A DNA stretch of 64,000 nucleotides from Multifurca ochricompacta (lineage: Eukaryota > Basidiomycota > Agaricomycetes > Russulales > Russulaceae): the NCBI GenBank assembly GCA_022496185.1, contig WTXG01000016.1, positions 124,001-188,000 on the forward strand. The letters are read 5' to 3'. Position numbers and translations under genes: made by a program. Numbering within the stretch: the first letter of the stretch is position 1; each line of letters opens with the position of its first letter. Shown here in pieces: positions 39,550 to 50,547 of this stretch. A model generated the notes under the pieces. It searched no databases and was not told where the DNA came from. It saw only the letters and a list, made by a program, of their open reading frames with translations.

Positions 39550-40219
39550 GCCTTGCAAAGATTAGGATAAAAATTAAAGGCAAAGTGATGAAGGTATAGG
39601 CCTGCACGCCGAATTATCTAGGACAATGGACGATACAGCGTGCAAAAAATGAAGGCGACAACAGAAGCACTGGCCAACAGTCGGAGAGTCAAACAATGTG
39701 GCTGTCAAAAAGCCTATATATTTCGTGTGTGTTCGTGTGTGAAGGTGTATTTACATGAACGGTATCAACACAAGACAAGACAAGACAGGCGAAAGAAGGT
39801 AGGCAAGGGAAGGGAACTACATGACCCCCCAAAAGGTGGTCATATATATGCACCTCAGAACTGAACAGCAAAGATGACGAAGGGGACCATAGACCTGCAC
39901 GACGACATGCGCAAAGGTAGTAGATATTAAACTTCACCAGAGGGGAAGGCAACGACGGACCATTCGTTTTGCTCAATCCCAACATTGTCCTTGTAAATGT
40001 CATTTGCATTGAATCTTTGGTCAAGTCACGAGCTTCGACAGAACATCTCAACCTGCAAGCGTAACGAACGACCCACAGATGACAACACCAGGTGTGGACG
40101 ATCAGTCCTCGAAACTATTGTTCATGGGTGGTAATGAAATGAAGTCGTCCGTTCATTACCTCGCTGGTGTTTCCTGTGTTGATAAGAAGGAAATGTTGAG
40201 AGGCAAACAACCATGAACA
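39550..40219. other. Intergenic region upstream of FUN30
   Basis: 670 bases between the FUN30 start and the 3' end of an orphan gene. No coding frame or RNA gene recognised. Confidence 0.4.
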
Positions 40220-40787
40220 CTAAACTGCAACAAAGCATCCCGGTGTGCCAACTTTGGAAAGAGTACCCGCATTGTTCGAGGTAAAGATAAGGATTATCAA
40301 TAAACCTGGATAGTCGCAAATACACCACACTACGCCATAATAAATGCCAGCCGATGGGACAAGACGGGCCTGAAACAATGACAGAGCGGAGGAACCAGAG
40401 GCCCAGCTTTGCACCTCGGACTCGGTAAGTGAACTGAGATTGAAGGCCAACTTCAAGATTTGACCAGTGCCACACTCCAAGAACAGGTGATCGGATAATG
40501 CACGCAAAAAAGGATAGACACACTCCAAAGGAGCAAGATGCAGTACCTGAGGTGATGCTGCCGTCTCCATGAAAGCCTTGCAAAGGAGGACGCGAGGAGA
40601 GGAAGGACTAATTGAACTCAACCTCAGAAATATGCCTCCGCGCCAGCAAAGCAACTAACTCTTGCTCTTGAACCCTAAAAAAAAATTGATTTGCACGTGA
40701 AGACAAGTTGCAGTGATAGTGATACTCACTATGATCAAATAACCGGAAAATGCCGAGACTGAAACCACCAAATCCACTCATCAACAT
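40220..40787 (-). CDS. Orphan protein, probable, with one junction out of phase
   Basis: Not recognised. The long open exon (down to 40220) encodes a hydrophobic-amphipathic protein: TAASPQVLHLAPLECVYPFL, RALSDHLFLECGTGQILKLA, FQARLVPSAGIYYGVVWCI, ending with a hydrophobic LLIILIFT. Upstream, intron 40577-40623 joins in phase to VQEQELVALLARRHISE. A further exon (40730-40787) would give MLMSGFGGFSLGIFRLFDH after intron 40676-40729, but the phase is off by one base at this junction, as with the other breaks in the window. If accepted the product is ~180 residues. Function unknown; the start is uncertain. Confidence 0.4.
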
Positions 40788-41308
40788 TTCCGTCAGTTTT
40801 GAGGAAGGGAACGGGGTGATATTAGCCTATGTGGTTCGTATGCCAGGATAGAAGCAAGGGCTTCAACGGAGAAAAAATGGATGGCCGCGTCATCTCGGTT
40901 TCTTTTCCGCTGTCACACCTGACAATCTAAGAGGGGAAGAGATAAAAATGACATTTGGTAGAAAAAATTCGAGGAAAAGGGGAACTTCTTGCGAAAGGGT
41001 GAGGTGCTTCCATCTAGCTGCTTTCTAAGAAAATTAATGAAGATAAAAAAAAATTGAGACGGGAAAATAGAACAAAGGAAGGAAATATATGAAACTGTTC
41101 TGTTTGAAGATGATGATGGTCAGAGTCAGAAAGAAAGAGAGAAAGGAAGAGACATCGATGGGCACGGCAGCCGCAAACAAGCAAAAGCAAACAAAAACAA
41201 ACAAACGGACAAAGAGATCTAAAGTATGTACGTAATATTCTCTCACGCTGACACCCGCAGTAAATTGGTGGTGGTTTGGCTGCCGCCGCCGCTACGCACA
41301 ACTTCCTC
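40788..41308. other. Divergent intergenic stretch, A/C-rich repeats
   Basis: 520 bases with purine-rich low complexity and CAAA repeats at 41173-41206. The carrier gene may have an upstream coding exon here that I could not place. Confidence 0.4.
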
Positions 41309-42535
41309 ATGGCCATCTTTTCAGTTGCATCTCTTATCTTATTCTTTTTCTTTCTCGCGGTATTCCTCCTCATCACTGTTCCTTTAACTGGCGCTCTCGT
41401 CCGTCTCAGGGCAAACTACAATCCTAAAAGTCTCCAGCTGGATCCAGAGGATGGTGTGCAACCTCATACAGGCCCTGTTATAACCAGTTTTTTCGTCATG
41501 CTATCCAGGGTTCGCACGCTAGAGGTGAGCTACGCTTCCTGCTTTACCCTCCTTGATTCACTTAAGACTTCCTATCGGCTTAGGGTTGGGCTGGCCTTAT
41601 GAAAGGGACAAGTGCGCCCGCTGTTTATATTTAACACTGAACTCCGCTCTTAGATTTCCTCTGTCCTCTGCTTGACTAGTGCCGACCTTACTTTCTAATG
41701 CCGTGCTCGCTATCTTTTCCTCAATGTTTCTTGATATGTCTTTATCAAACCCACGCAACCACGGCGTCTACAACGCTCCCACGACGAAGATGTGGGGCAC
41801 CTTGTTATACAGCATCTTTCTGATGCTTGTCTCTCTTCCGGCAATAATCATCACATACAGGTTGGCTTCCTGACCTGTGATGATTAAATTCCGTTCATAA
41901 CCATAACTTCATTACTCTAGGTCGGTCATCACTCCGTGCCGGCTGCCATACTTTCGCCCATTTTACTCTCTGCGTGTTCTCCTTACACCCACTGAACGTC
42001 GTAAACCTTGGATTCTCTACCTCACTCCTGGTCTCCTCACTGCAGAGCTTTTGCATATATCTTGTGTCGTGATTGGCCTCCGAGCCCTTCGCCATATCCT
42101 GCTACCCTCTCTATTCCAGATCGACGATCAACAGCCCAAGGATCTTTCTCCTCGTAGCCTCATAATATATCTAGCCATCTCTCTGTTAAGCACGATAATC
42201 CTATGCCCTTTGGAAGTGATCTCGACTCGTCTTGCCGTTCAGCGCAACCACGAGTCCGCAGAATTCAACTCAGTTGTTCAGGAAGAGGTTGGTGACTCCG
42301 AAGACGTCCAAGAATATTCTCCCGACGAGGACGTAATTGGGTATGATTTTTTTTCTCGTCACAGCTCGGCGCCCGTTCTGACCAGCAATATATATAAAGA
42401 CTGAGGAACGATATGGACCCATATTTGGGTCTCGCGGATTGCGCAAAGAGGATAATTGATGAAGAAGGTTGGCGCGCCCTGTACCGTGGGTGGTGGCTGA
42501 CTATGCTGTTTGGAGTCTTTGGTGCTTTCGCTTAA
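41309..42535 (+). CDS. Divergent mitochondrial-carrier-like membrane protein
   Basis: The C-terminus carries the mitochondrial carrier repeat signature (CPLEVISTRLAVQ with the PxE version of PX[DE]XX[KR], then DCAKRIIDEEGWRALYRGWW). Earlier parts are hydrophobic with weaker signatures: a long N-terminal segment (FSVASLILFFFFLAVFLLIT), TGALVRLRANYNPKSLQLD, EGWAGLMKGTMPTLLSNAVL. Introns 41525-41583, 41612-41679, 41861-41920 and 42341-42399 are in phase, giving 326 residues. The frame is open a little upstream to a TAA at the -AG of a possible acceptor (41260), with Gly/Ala codons, so a short 5' exon may be missed. Substrate unknown; it may not be a standard carrier. Confidence 0.7.
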
Positions 42536-43715
42536 CCTCATTCTTCCCGGTCACCTTCTCCCCCCCGTATGACATCTGTACGAGTGAATTACTCTAGCCT
42601 ACCAACGACCATCTTTTCATTACATCCCTGACGCCTGACAGAAAATAAATCATCTCTCCAGACGATATCAGCTTAACCGGCCCTCACGGCTATGCCAAGA
42701 CACCCCGCAGAGCTCGGAACCCATCCACAAGAGCCGCGGGTGGCGTGTTGGGTCTCGCGGCTAAACCCTCCCCCCCCCCCGGGCCAGGCGAGCGCATAGG
42801 GTTAAGATCGTGCTTCTCTTTCTTACTGTGTGTTCTGTGACACATTGCAGCTTCCTTCGTGCCTTGGCAAGTGCGTTTTTGAATGTTTCCTTTCCGATTG
42901 AGACGGTGCACCACTCATACACTATGTTGATGAACGGATCACTTGTTGTACGTGAATTTTCCTTACCCTTGAACACAAGACCTGGTGCACTGCTTCTTTA
43001 TGCTTGGCACGTCACCCGGGTGAAATTCATGTCAGCAACCAGGTCATGGACTCAGGTATCTCCTTGAGTCGGCGTTTGTTCAAATTTAAGCCCAGGCACA
43101 AAATAGATGGAGAAGTTACGCACCACTAGTGTCTACTCGTAATGAGTATCACACCGTATCGAGGCGTTGCAAGCTATCATTGAAAAGTTGCTGCGATGGA
43201 TGCCGACGGCCCACCGAATGCGGGGCACGGCGCGCGCCGCTACCTAACGCAACTCGATTGACACACATACTTCATGTACGCGCCCCGTCTTATATGCTGA
43301 CATCCTACGATTAAGGTATCGAGTTGAACCTGTAATTTGTAAAGTCTTCTTTACTTTGATGGCACCTTAACCCATCTCGATTTGTCAGCCGCTCACAGAC
43401 ATTCTATCGACAGTCGCAGCGATAGCAAAACTCTCGTCAAATCCCGCATAAAAGGGAAGAAGGCTGGAGTCAATGCCAGTGCAAGACGCTAGCCTTACAG
43501 GTCTTGGATCTTAATCATCTTACGGGAGTGTCTTTGTTCACCCAAACAACGGCTGCAATGCGTTGGGAACTCGAACCCCTCTAACCCTACCTCGTCATTT
43601 CAAGGGGAAACTGGCCTAACATGTCATCCTCGCGGCCATGTTGGACTTGCGAAAAGGTGATTGCCGATTTGTCCTCCCCTTAGGAGAGGGAAATGCCGCC
43701 ACTTGGTGGAGTGCG

Positions 43716-43731
43716 CCCCCCCCCCCCCCCC
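43716..43731. repeat. 16-base poly-C run
   Basis: Uninterrupted cytosine run; length likely unreliable in any assembly. Confidence 0.8.
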
Positions 43732-44367
43732 AAGGTAGACGCCCTAATTTCCGATATTACAGCACTACTACATTCAACATCCATCTACATTCATATCTAC
43801 ATTGCGCTGTTCGAGACTTGTAGCCGATCAGATCTGATATGCGCTAGGTGGCGCTTACGCTCACGTTCAGTGATATCTTGCCAATGTGGCTGAGACGGGA
43901 TATCTTCCGTGCCGGCTGACCGAATCGAATACAGAGCCTCGACCCTGGTGGTGACGTCCCATTAGTTAAGCTCTCCGGCAGGTCGGCCTTACGCCTATCC
44001 TCGTTACGCTGACAGTGTGGTGGCAGTGGTGGTGGTGGTAGTGGTAGTGGTTATGTATATGGTAGCTGGCCCCACTTCTTCTTGGCGATGCGATGTGCAA
44101 ATTTCCCCACCAGTTAATTTTCACCAGAAGTCTGGGGTTGCGCTAGAACACCCACCCACCCACCGGTTGTGGAGTCAAGCTCACTCTCACTCTCACTCCC
44201 ACTCAATATACCTACCAGGTAAGGGATAGACCCGAAAAGCAGTAAAATGAATTGATTGCAGGAAAAAAAAAAGATTGAGGAGCCAACCAACTCGGGGGGT
44301 GACTGGGGTACGCTTGCCACAATGATTCCGCGTCCTCCGCGTCCTCCGCGTCTCCGGGTTCATGGTT

Positions 44368-44440
44368 CATAATAATAACAACAAATAACAAATAACAAAT
44401 AAATTATTTTATATTATATTAAATAATTTAATATTGATGC
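44368..44440. repeat. AT-rich low-complexity block
   Basis: AATAA/AACAA repeats merging into TTATATTA-type sequence, sharply different from the flanking base composition. Confidence 0.7.
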
Positions 44441-44856
44441 TTGGCATTTGAGCTTCGTGGCTTCGCTTCGCGGGGAAAGAAAGGAATGTCTTGGCGGAGT
44501 TTACTTTCCTTTATTGGCATTGGAGTTGTTGGAAGGCTGAAGGCTGAATGCTTTGACTTGGTAACCGGCGTACACAATACAAATGCACATGGTCTAGTTT
44601 GAATTATGATTGATTTTATGTGTAATACTCAATCATACTCACCACCACCTCGCTCGAAACCCCTTCTCACGTTATTACCCTGCCCACTCGTCATTTGCTA
44701 TGTGAAAGAACGCCTATTGGCTGATGATTGCTCTCCCTCAGCGCTCGGACTTAAATATGAGGGCACCCGTCATAGAATGGTCGCTGCACCCTACCTCTCT
44801 TTGTGCCTCTCCCTCTCTATCCTTACCCCCGCTTTCTGTGACCTCAATCCTCCTAC

Positions 44857-46523
44857 ATGTCCTCCTCTGAACCCGCTAAGCGCAAAAAAGTGGACGCTTC
44901 TTCACGCCCATCTACCGGCGCTACCGATGGAGACCATAGAAAGCGTCGTCGCAATCGCACAACCCAATCTTGCTTGAATTGTCATACTTCCAAACGCATG
45001 GTATATTAACAACTTCTAATCCCTCACTTCCCAATGCTCAACTCATCGTCTTCAGTGCGACCGAAAACGGCCCTGTGGTCGCTGCACCCAACTTGGCATT
45101 GTACGTCGTTTCCCGTGTGTGAGGACCCACAACGTAATCAAGTCACTCATTCACCGCACAGACCGGCCTCTGTGTGTACGAGGTTGATGACCCAAGTCAA
45201 AGGTAATTCACCACCACCCGTTCTCATCATTGACCCTGATTAAGATTTCCACCCCCTTAGGGCCGAGGCAGCAGACGATAAGACCCGACTCCAAAAGCGT
45301 GTGGCCGAACTTGAGGGTGTCATTCGGGAGGCAAGTCGCTCGCGCTGTGCGCGGAGAGTCAACACCCTAACAAAAGGAACGGTTGCTTTAGCTCAAAAAT
45401 AAGCCCCATCCACGTTGGACACAACCTCTATCAGATGTCCATCACGGACAACTGAGCCATGCGTCTAGTGAATCTGCCCCGTCCCCACTCCCCATTGAGC
45501 ACTCTTCCAGCACCCCACAGGATGAGATGAGTGACATCGACACCCCATCTCCATCCCCCAAAGTGGATAACACCACGGGGGCGCCTCTCTCGGTACCCAA
45601 GAAGCGAGCATCTCGACTCGGCTCGCTCGTTCTACCTTCGTTCGAGGAGCTACCTGGGCAAAGATCGCCATCTGTTATGGGCCCTTTCAGCGTGGCTTCA
45701 TCATCCTCAAACAGCTCACCACTTGCCACCCCAGACATCGATGATACTGCAATACCATCTCTTTCCGCATTCGGCCCGATATCACCAGGGGATGACCCCA
45801 TGGCCTCCTTGTTCTCCTATTTCACGGATGGGGGTGCTCATTCAAGTGCCCCCTTCGTAGAACTATTCGATAGCACCCTCTGCGACATGACCTCCGATAA
45901 ACCAGCTCCGGGCGCATGTCTTTCGCAACATTCCGGACACCAGACGCCAAATAGCGAATGCGGGTGTCTTTTAGAGTCTGCAAACTATCATGCCGTCTTG
46001 GAGTTGTCTTTGCGCCTCAGACATGCTGCGGAGGTGCTGAATCAACACCCGCTACACAGCAAGGGGTCGTTGTGCCTTCTCAAACAGCGCATCGCGGAAT
46101 TGGATGCCTATACCAGGTTTGTCACCCTTCCCATGCTGGATACCAGCACTCTAAGAGAATCCTATTGAATCTTATTCCATTAGTAATACTCTTGGGAACG
46201 TTGACACGCCTGGAATGAGGAGGTATCTCCAGACTCGAACCACGCATCCTAGGCATAATCCACCACCGGGATGTGCCTCACCCGATGCCTGCTGGGCTGC
46301 TGGCTCCACTGTTTTTGCAGCTCCAGCGGCGGCGGGTGTTTCCCCGAGGACGCTTATGAGACCGTCTGATGACTCGCTGATGTCCTGGGCACCCCAACGG
46401 CATCGAAACGTTTCTATGTCCTCGGCGCCCATTCCTTGGGGAAGCGCTGGATCTTCCCGCGTAAATCTTGATATCGTTAGCTGTTGTTCACCCCTTAAAT
46501 TATATTCTCAGCACCTCCCTTAG
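44857..46523 (+). CDS. Zn2Cys6 transcription factor
   Basis: Fungal binuclear zinc cluster near residues 43-72: CLNC HTSKRM C DRKRP C GRC TQLGITGL C, spacing C-X2-C-X6-C-X5-C-X2-C-X8-C, preceded by a basic run (HRKRRRNR). A short coiled coil (DDKTRLQKRVAELEGVIRE) follows, as in dimerising factors. The remaining ~350 residues are Ser/Pro-rich with a helical segment ESANYHAVLELSLRLRHAAE. Introns 45001-45055, 45101-45161, 45203-45260, 45331-45391 (GC-AG, canonical GCAAGT donor) and 46117-46183 are in phase; 454 residues. No fungal_trans domain seen. Targets unknown. Confidence 0.85.
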
Positions 46524-47874
46524 ACACCCTTTTCCCTTGTGTTGTGGCAGATACCTCATATGTCCTATGCGACTCTATCTCTATTACTTAGTCCCTTTGT
46601 ACTCGAAATTAAGACTTTATAGCAGCCGTTATCATTGAAACTACTACTACTACTACACTCAGACAAGCTCAGCTTCTTGGGCATCGGTGCCTTATCGTGA
46701 GATTCGCTGAGAATGGCCTGCTTGGGGGCTGATGTGCCTGTGATGGCCCCTTTCTCCTTTCATTTTACCCACATTCCTTTGTTTTTGTACTGTCAATTTT
46801 TCACGGCGAGCTTCCGAGTTATTTAGCATGACCTCTCGTCATGGCTATTGGAAAGGGGTGAAGATCACTGGTACGGAGTTTCACGCCCTCAGACTAGACG
46901 CGCAATCACAAGCGCCTTGGGGGGGAGGGAGGGGGGCGAGTCGAGAACGAACGAACCAACGGAATGGGTGATGAGAGTACACCCAGAATAAAATAAAGCG
47001 CATCGAACTCTTGGGGGACACGCCACAATCCAAAATATGTAACTTATTCTAGATGGTTTCGGTGGGTTGTATACACGCAACCAACCAACCATGGGATTTC
47101 ATTCACGCATTGGTTGTGAACGCTGAATGATAAACAGGCGCTCTGCAGCCTGTTTGTTATCCGCCGCCACCGCCCATGGGGAAATGCGGCCCGGGGCTGC
47201 GCTGAATTGTTCTGTTCAGTTTCAATGAATAATGAATACAATACGTACCAAGCAAAGCCTCTTGTTCGCGTCGAGCCAATGGTTCTATTTCAACGAGCCT
47301 CTTACTTTAAGCATCTATACGTGTTAACACACACACCCACAGGAGATCGCGTGAAGAATTCAATCCCATGCGATGTGCGATCTACGAGTACACGCCAAGC
47401 CAGGCGAGTACCGGGAATGACAATGACAAAAACAATCATTTCGTATCATATCGGATTGATAAAAAGGATGACACAACCACAAAATGCGTGTGCACCTGCC
47501 CGTGTGATGATTAAGGGCAGAGCAGTGATGACACAGCACAGGAGAGAGACGTTAAGTGTTAAGGTGAGAAAAAAAAATAAACAACACCTGTCACGTCATC
47601 CCTTCCCGAAATATGGCTCGTCTTGAGCGTTTCGGTTGATAGTAGACCACAACATAACCGGTAATACCACCGAATTAGAGAGAATAATCCGGCATTGAAT
47701 CCCAAACCTCGTCCGGGGGGAGTTGACATTCTCGCTCGCTACTACTACTACTACTACTACTACTTGACGTATCGTGGGAATGCTGAATAACGTGACCTAA
47801 CTAAACACACTCAGCCACTGGCTTTGCCTTCCTCTTCCTCCTCTTCACACACACAGTTGAGTTGCCTCCACGCA
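46524..47874. other. Intergenic region upstream of U2AF35
   Basis: 1.35 kb. A 139-codon open frame at 47207-47626 (+) has no coding-like features and I do not call it. A (CTA)n microsatellite at 47738-47764 lies ~110 bases upstream of the U2AF35 ATG. Confidence 0.45.
47738..47764. repeat. (CTA)n microsatellite
   Basis: About nine trinucleotide units, in the U2AF35 promoter or leader. Confidence 0.8.
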
Positions 47875-48799
47875 ATGGCTTCCCATCTTGTAGGTCCCTT
47901 TATACTTTCTTCTCCTCATGTCGCTCACTGTTCCCCTATCTCTTTATTTACTTTAAAAAAAGGCGAATATCTTTGGCACAGAGCAGGATCGTGTTAATTG
48001 CTCGTTCTATTACAAAGTATGTGAGCCCTTTAATCGTAACAGTGTTTGGTTTAGCTTTCTTTCCCACTCAGATCGGCGCTTGTCGACACGGGGATCGTTG
48101 TTCTCGAAAACACATCAAACCACCGTTCTCACAGACCATTCTTCTCCCAAACGTTTATCACAACCCGGCACATGACCCTGTCTGCAAGCTTTCCGAGAAG
48201 GAGCTACAGGAGGGGTTCGATGCTATCTATGAAGATCTGTATTGCGAGCTTTCAAAATTCGGGCATCTTCTCGAACTCCATGTGCGTTTCTCATCAGCCA
48301 AAGATGAATGCGCTGACCCTGGGGCTGACAGGTGTGTGACAACGTCGGCGATCACTTAATAGGTAATGTGTATGCGCGCTACGAGTGGGAGACCGAGGCG
48401 CAAGCTGCTGTTGATAATTTGAATGACCGCTGGTATGCGGGTGCGTATGATTCTCTTTGTGAAATGATTCCTATTTCGTGGACTTAGTGCCTCGCAGGTC
48501 GGCCGTTATATGCTGAGCTCTCTCCCGTCACCGATTTTCGCGAAGCCTGCTGCCGACAGAACGAGAATGGCGAGTGCAATCGCGGTGGTTTTTGCAATTT
48601 TATGCACTTGCGCCTCGCGTCCAAAGAGCTTGTTTCTTCGCTACGCCACGGTCAACGCCTTGAACGTCGACTCCACCCCCCAAAGATTCAAGGCGGTGGC
48701 GGCGGCTGGGAGCCGTCAAAGCGCGAGGGTGGGCGGGGACGAAGCGCTAGTCCGAAACGTGGGGGTGGCAATGGCGAGGACAGATGGACGCGCAAATAG
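47875..48799 (+). CDS. U2AF small subunit (U2AF35)
   Basis: Recognises the AG at 3' splice sites with U2AF65. Visible order: MASHLANIFGTEQDRVNCSF, first CCCH finger [20 protein letters not shown], the UHM/RRM (YEDLYCELSKFGHLLELHVC, NVYARYEWETEAQAAVDNLN, RPLYAELSPVTDFREACCRQ), second CCCH finger CNRGGFCNFMH, and LRHGQRLERRLHPPK. The tail is short and Gly/Arg/Ser-rich in place of a long RS domain. Introns 47890-47962, 48017-48071, 48282-48331 and 48441-48497 are in phase, 229 residues. Matches the short-intron biology of this genome. Confidence 0.97.
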
Positions 48800-48844
48800 G
48801 TTAACCGTATGTGCACTTTCAGCCCAACAACTAACGACAGTCCT

Positions 48845-49158
48845 CTCAGGACCGGGCTGGACAAGTGTAGAAAATTGCATTCTTTCTTTGTTGTCTAATC
48901 CGAGTTTCCATGCCAGTCAGCGGCTGATGATCAACGAGAAAACAATTTTCTGAGGCAAACGAAGATGATAGCCATCCGATTCTTGCCAGCTGCTCACTCA
49001 GTAGCAATTTAGCAGACCTGCGCAACGATGTTTTTCAGCATGTTCCATCAGAACGGCGTGCATGGGAACTCCAACAAGGGATCGACAAGAAGGAGAAACA
49101 CCCCGGAATTTGGCTTATCTGGAAGATGACAACGACAACCAAGAAAGTGAGAGTATGA
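48845..49158 (+). other. Coding-like segment of unknown identity, frame-broken
   Basis: Three successive open frames read coding-like sequence: WTSVENCILSLLSNPSFH, then ILASCSLSSNLADLRNDVFQ with VPSERRAWELQQGIDKK, then an acidic end (LAYLEDDNDNQESESM). The joins near 48946-48953 and 49085-49095 need one-base corrections and have no plausible intron. It starts right after the U2AF35 stop and ends within 10 bases of the ALG14 stop on the other strand. I do not recognise it; it may be a small gene with an acidic C-terminus whose 5' end I cannot place. Confidence 0.35.
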
Positions 49159-49166
49159 ATTACGAG

Positions 49167-50088
49167 TCAGACAAGCCAACCATGACACTCGCCACGCCCA
49201 CCATCCTGCAACAGGTCAGGCCATTGGACAATGAATCTCAGCATTCAGGATCAGTTTATGTACTTAGGGTAAGAAGTGCAACAACACACCTATCCACAAT
49301 GGACGGAGTAACTTCCCCGTAAGCGAAAGCGTGCGGACGCGCGCAAAAGTTTCGACATACACAAGCCTCGGAGATGACAGCCCTAGGAGCTGCGAACCGG
49401 GAGCGTTAATAATAATGGTCAAGTGTGAAATGGAATAAAACCACTTACTCGATTGACGTATGAAGCCAAGCAGAGAATAACACACGTCCCGGGTCCATTC
49501 AAAAGAAGAACATCGAAGCTGGAGGTGCTGTCATGGAGCCAGGGGGAGAGGGTGACATGATATACAGCGGCCATTAAGGAACGAAAGGCCGTGAATGGGA
49601 CAGTGAGGATGTTCTGATGCACTTCTCGAGCCCGGGGAAGGGTAAGGACCTGATAACCTCCAATGGGAGCCTCTGGGCACTATCAGACGCCGGAATCATG
49701 ATTAGCTCGATAGGTAGCACACGCAAGACATACTGTGGAAGCGGCTTTGAGTCGCTCCAACGCGACGGCCTTCTGTTCACTAAGTGGGTCGCCTTCGCTG
49801 ACAAAGTACGTCCTCGGAGTATAACGTGAGAAATCTAGAGCGGACATAAGTGAAAGGGCCTCGCTGCTGTGACCACCTAGATAACGACACAAAAGTCTGA
49901 GCGTAGGGCCGATGGACTAACAGAATTCCAGAGTTAAGCTTGCCTGAGCCAAGGAAGACGGCTAGATGGCAGGTCTCCGAGTGGGCCCGATTATGAGGGA
50001 TACCCTCTCTCAGAATTATAACGGTAATGTAGATACCTGTAATGATCACGAAGGAGGTCGATACTAGCAATAAGACCAGGAAATGCAT
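49167..50088 (-). CDS. ALG14: UDP-GlcNAc transferase subunit ALG14, one frame break
   Basis: ER membrane anchor of the Alg13/Alg14 transferase adding the second GlcNAc to dolichol-PP-GlcNAc in N-glycosylation. N-terminal TM segment (MHFLVLLLVSTSFVIITGIY), then VFLGSG/GHSSEALSLM split by a GC-AG intron, FSRYTPRTYFVSEGDPLS, DVLLLNGPGTCVILCLASYV, SPRLVYVETFARVRTLSL and the family C-terminus GRGECHGWLV. Introns 49877-49943 (GC-AG), 49680-49733, 49390-49448, 49237-49289. At 49294-49302 the conserved PLVDR requires one extra base (TTGTGG for TTGGTGG); spliced length is one base short of 3n, expected 229 residues. Confidence 0.92.
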
Positions 50089-50547
50089 GTGCAGAAATGA
50101 TGATATAGAGATCGTGATGTGTAGCGAGCGAAACTACTACTGATTGGGATGGGCAAAGAGGCTCCGAGACAGCCAACGAAAATGCTTAAAGGCAAAAAAA
50201 AAGACCCGCCGAATTGTACATGTACCGACAGGGTTATTGGAATTGAGATTTGAGCAAATGTGTGTGTTTGCGTTGGTGTTGAATTGTGGATGAGGCCCGC
50301 GGCTCTCTTGGCTGAGCCCTTACCACCAACACCAACACCAACACCAACAAGTGAGAGATTTCCGTCACCCCCGCCTCAGACCGCCATTACATTGCCGCCG
50401 ACGCTACTTCAATTTACGCCCTGTCACGGTCGGGTGACCTCTTCTCTTCCGTTTCCTTTTCCGTGGAAGTGCTGTTCCTTTCGAGCCGAGGGATACAACG
50501 TCTCACATCGAAGCAAAAGCCGTCTTACTGCCACCGTGACATTGGAT
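50089..50547. promoter_or_regulatory. Divergent promoter ALG14 / CDC23
   Basis: 459 bases. Contains an (ACCAAC)n repeat at 50325-50348. No coding signal that I trust. Confidence 0.4.
50325..50348. repeat. (ACCAAC)n microsatellite
   Basis: Four near-perfect hexamer units upstream of CDC23. Confidence 0.7.

Larger units (their letters stand above)
42536..44856. other. 2.3-kb gene-poor stretch
   Basis: No gene recognised. Contains an 11-C run (42770-42780), a 16-C run (43716-43731), GGT/GTA-type repeats (44020-44055), CACTCT repeats (44171-44205) and an AT-rich block (44368-44440). Short open frames at 42761-42976 (-) and 42810-43067 (+) oppose each other and match nothing I know. I saw no terminal inverted repeats, but could not search exhaustively. 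Confidence 0.5.

Noticed and set aside
42690..43067. Opposed open frames suggestive of a transposon remnant
   Set aside because: No transposase or reverse transcriptase motif, no terminal repeats or target duplications seen by eye.
43560..43600. tRNA-like T-arm (minus strand GGGGTTCGAGTTCCC)
   Set aside because: The stem does not pair properly, no A box or anticodon arm is found at the right spacing, and no acceptor stem can be drawn.
47207..47626. 139-codon open frame upstream of U2AF35
   Set aside because: Composition looks random, no motif, no splice context; likely chance.
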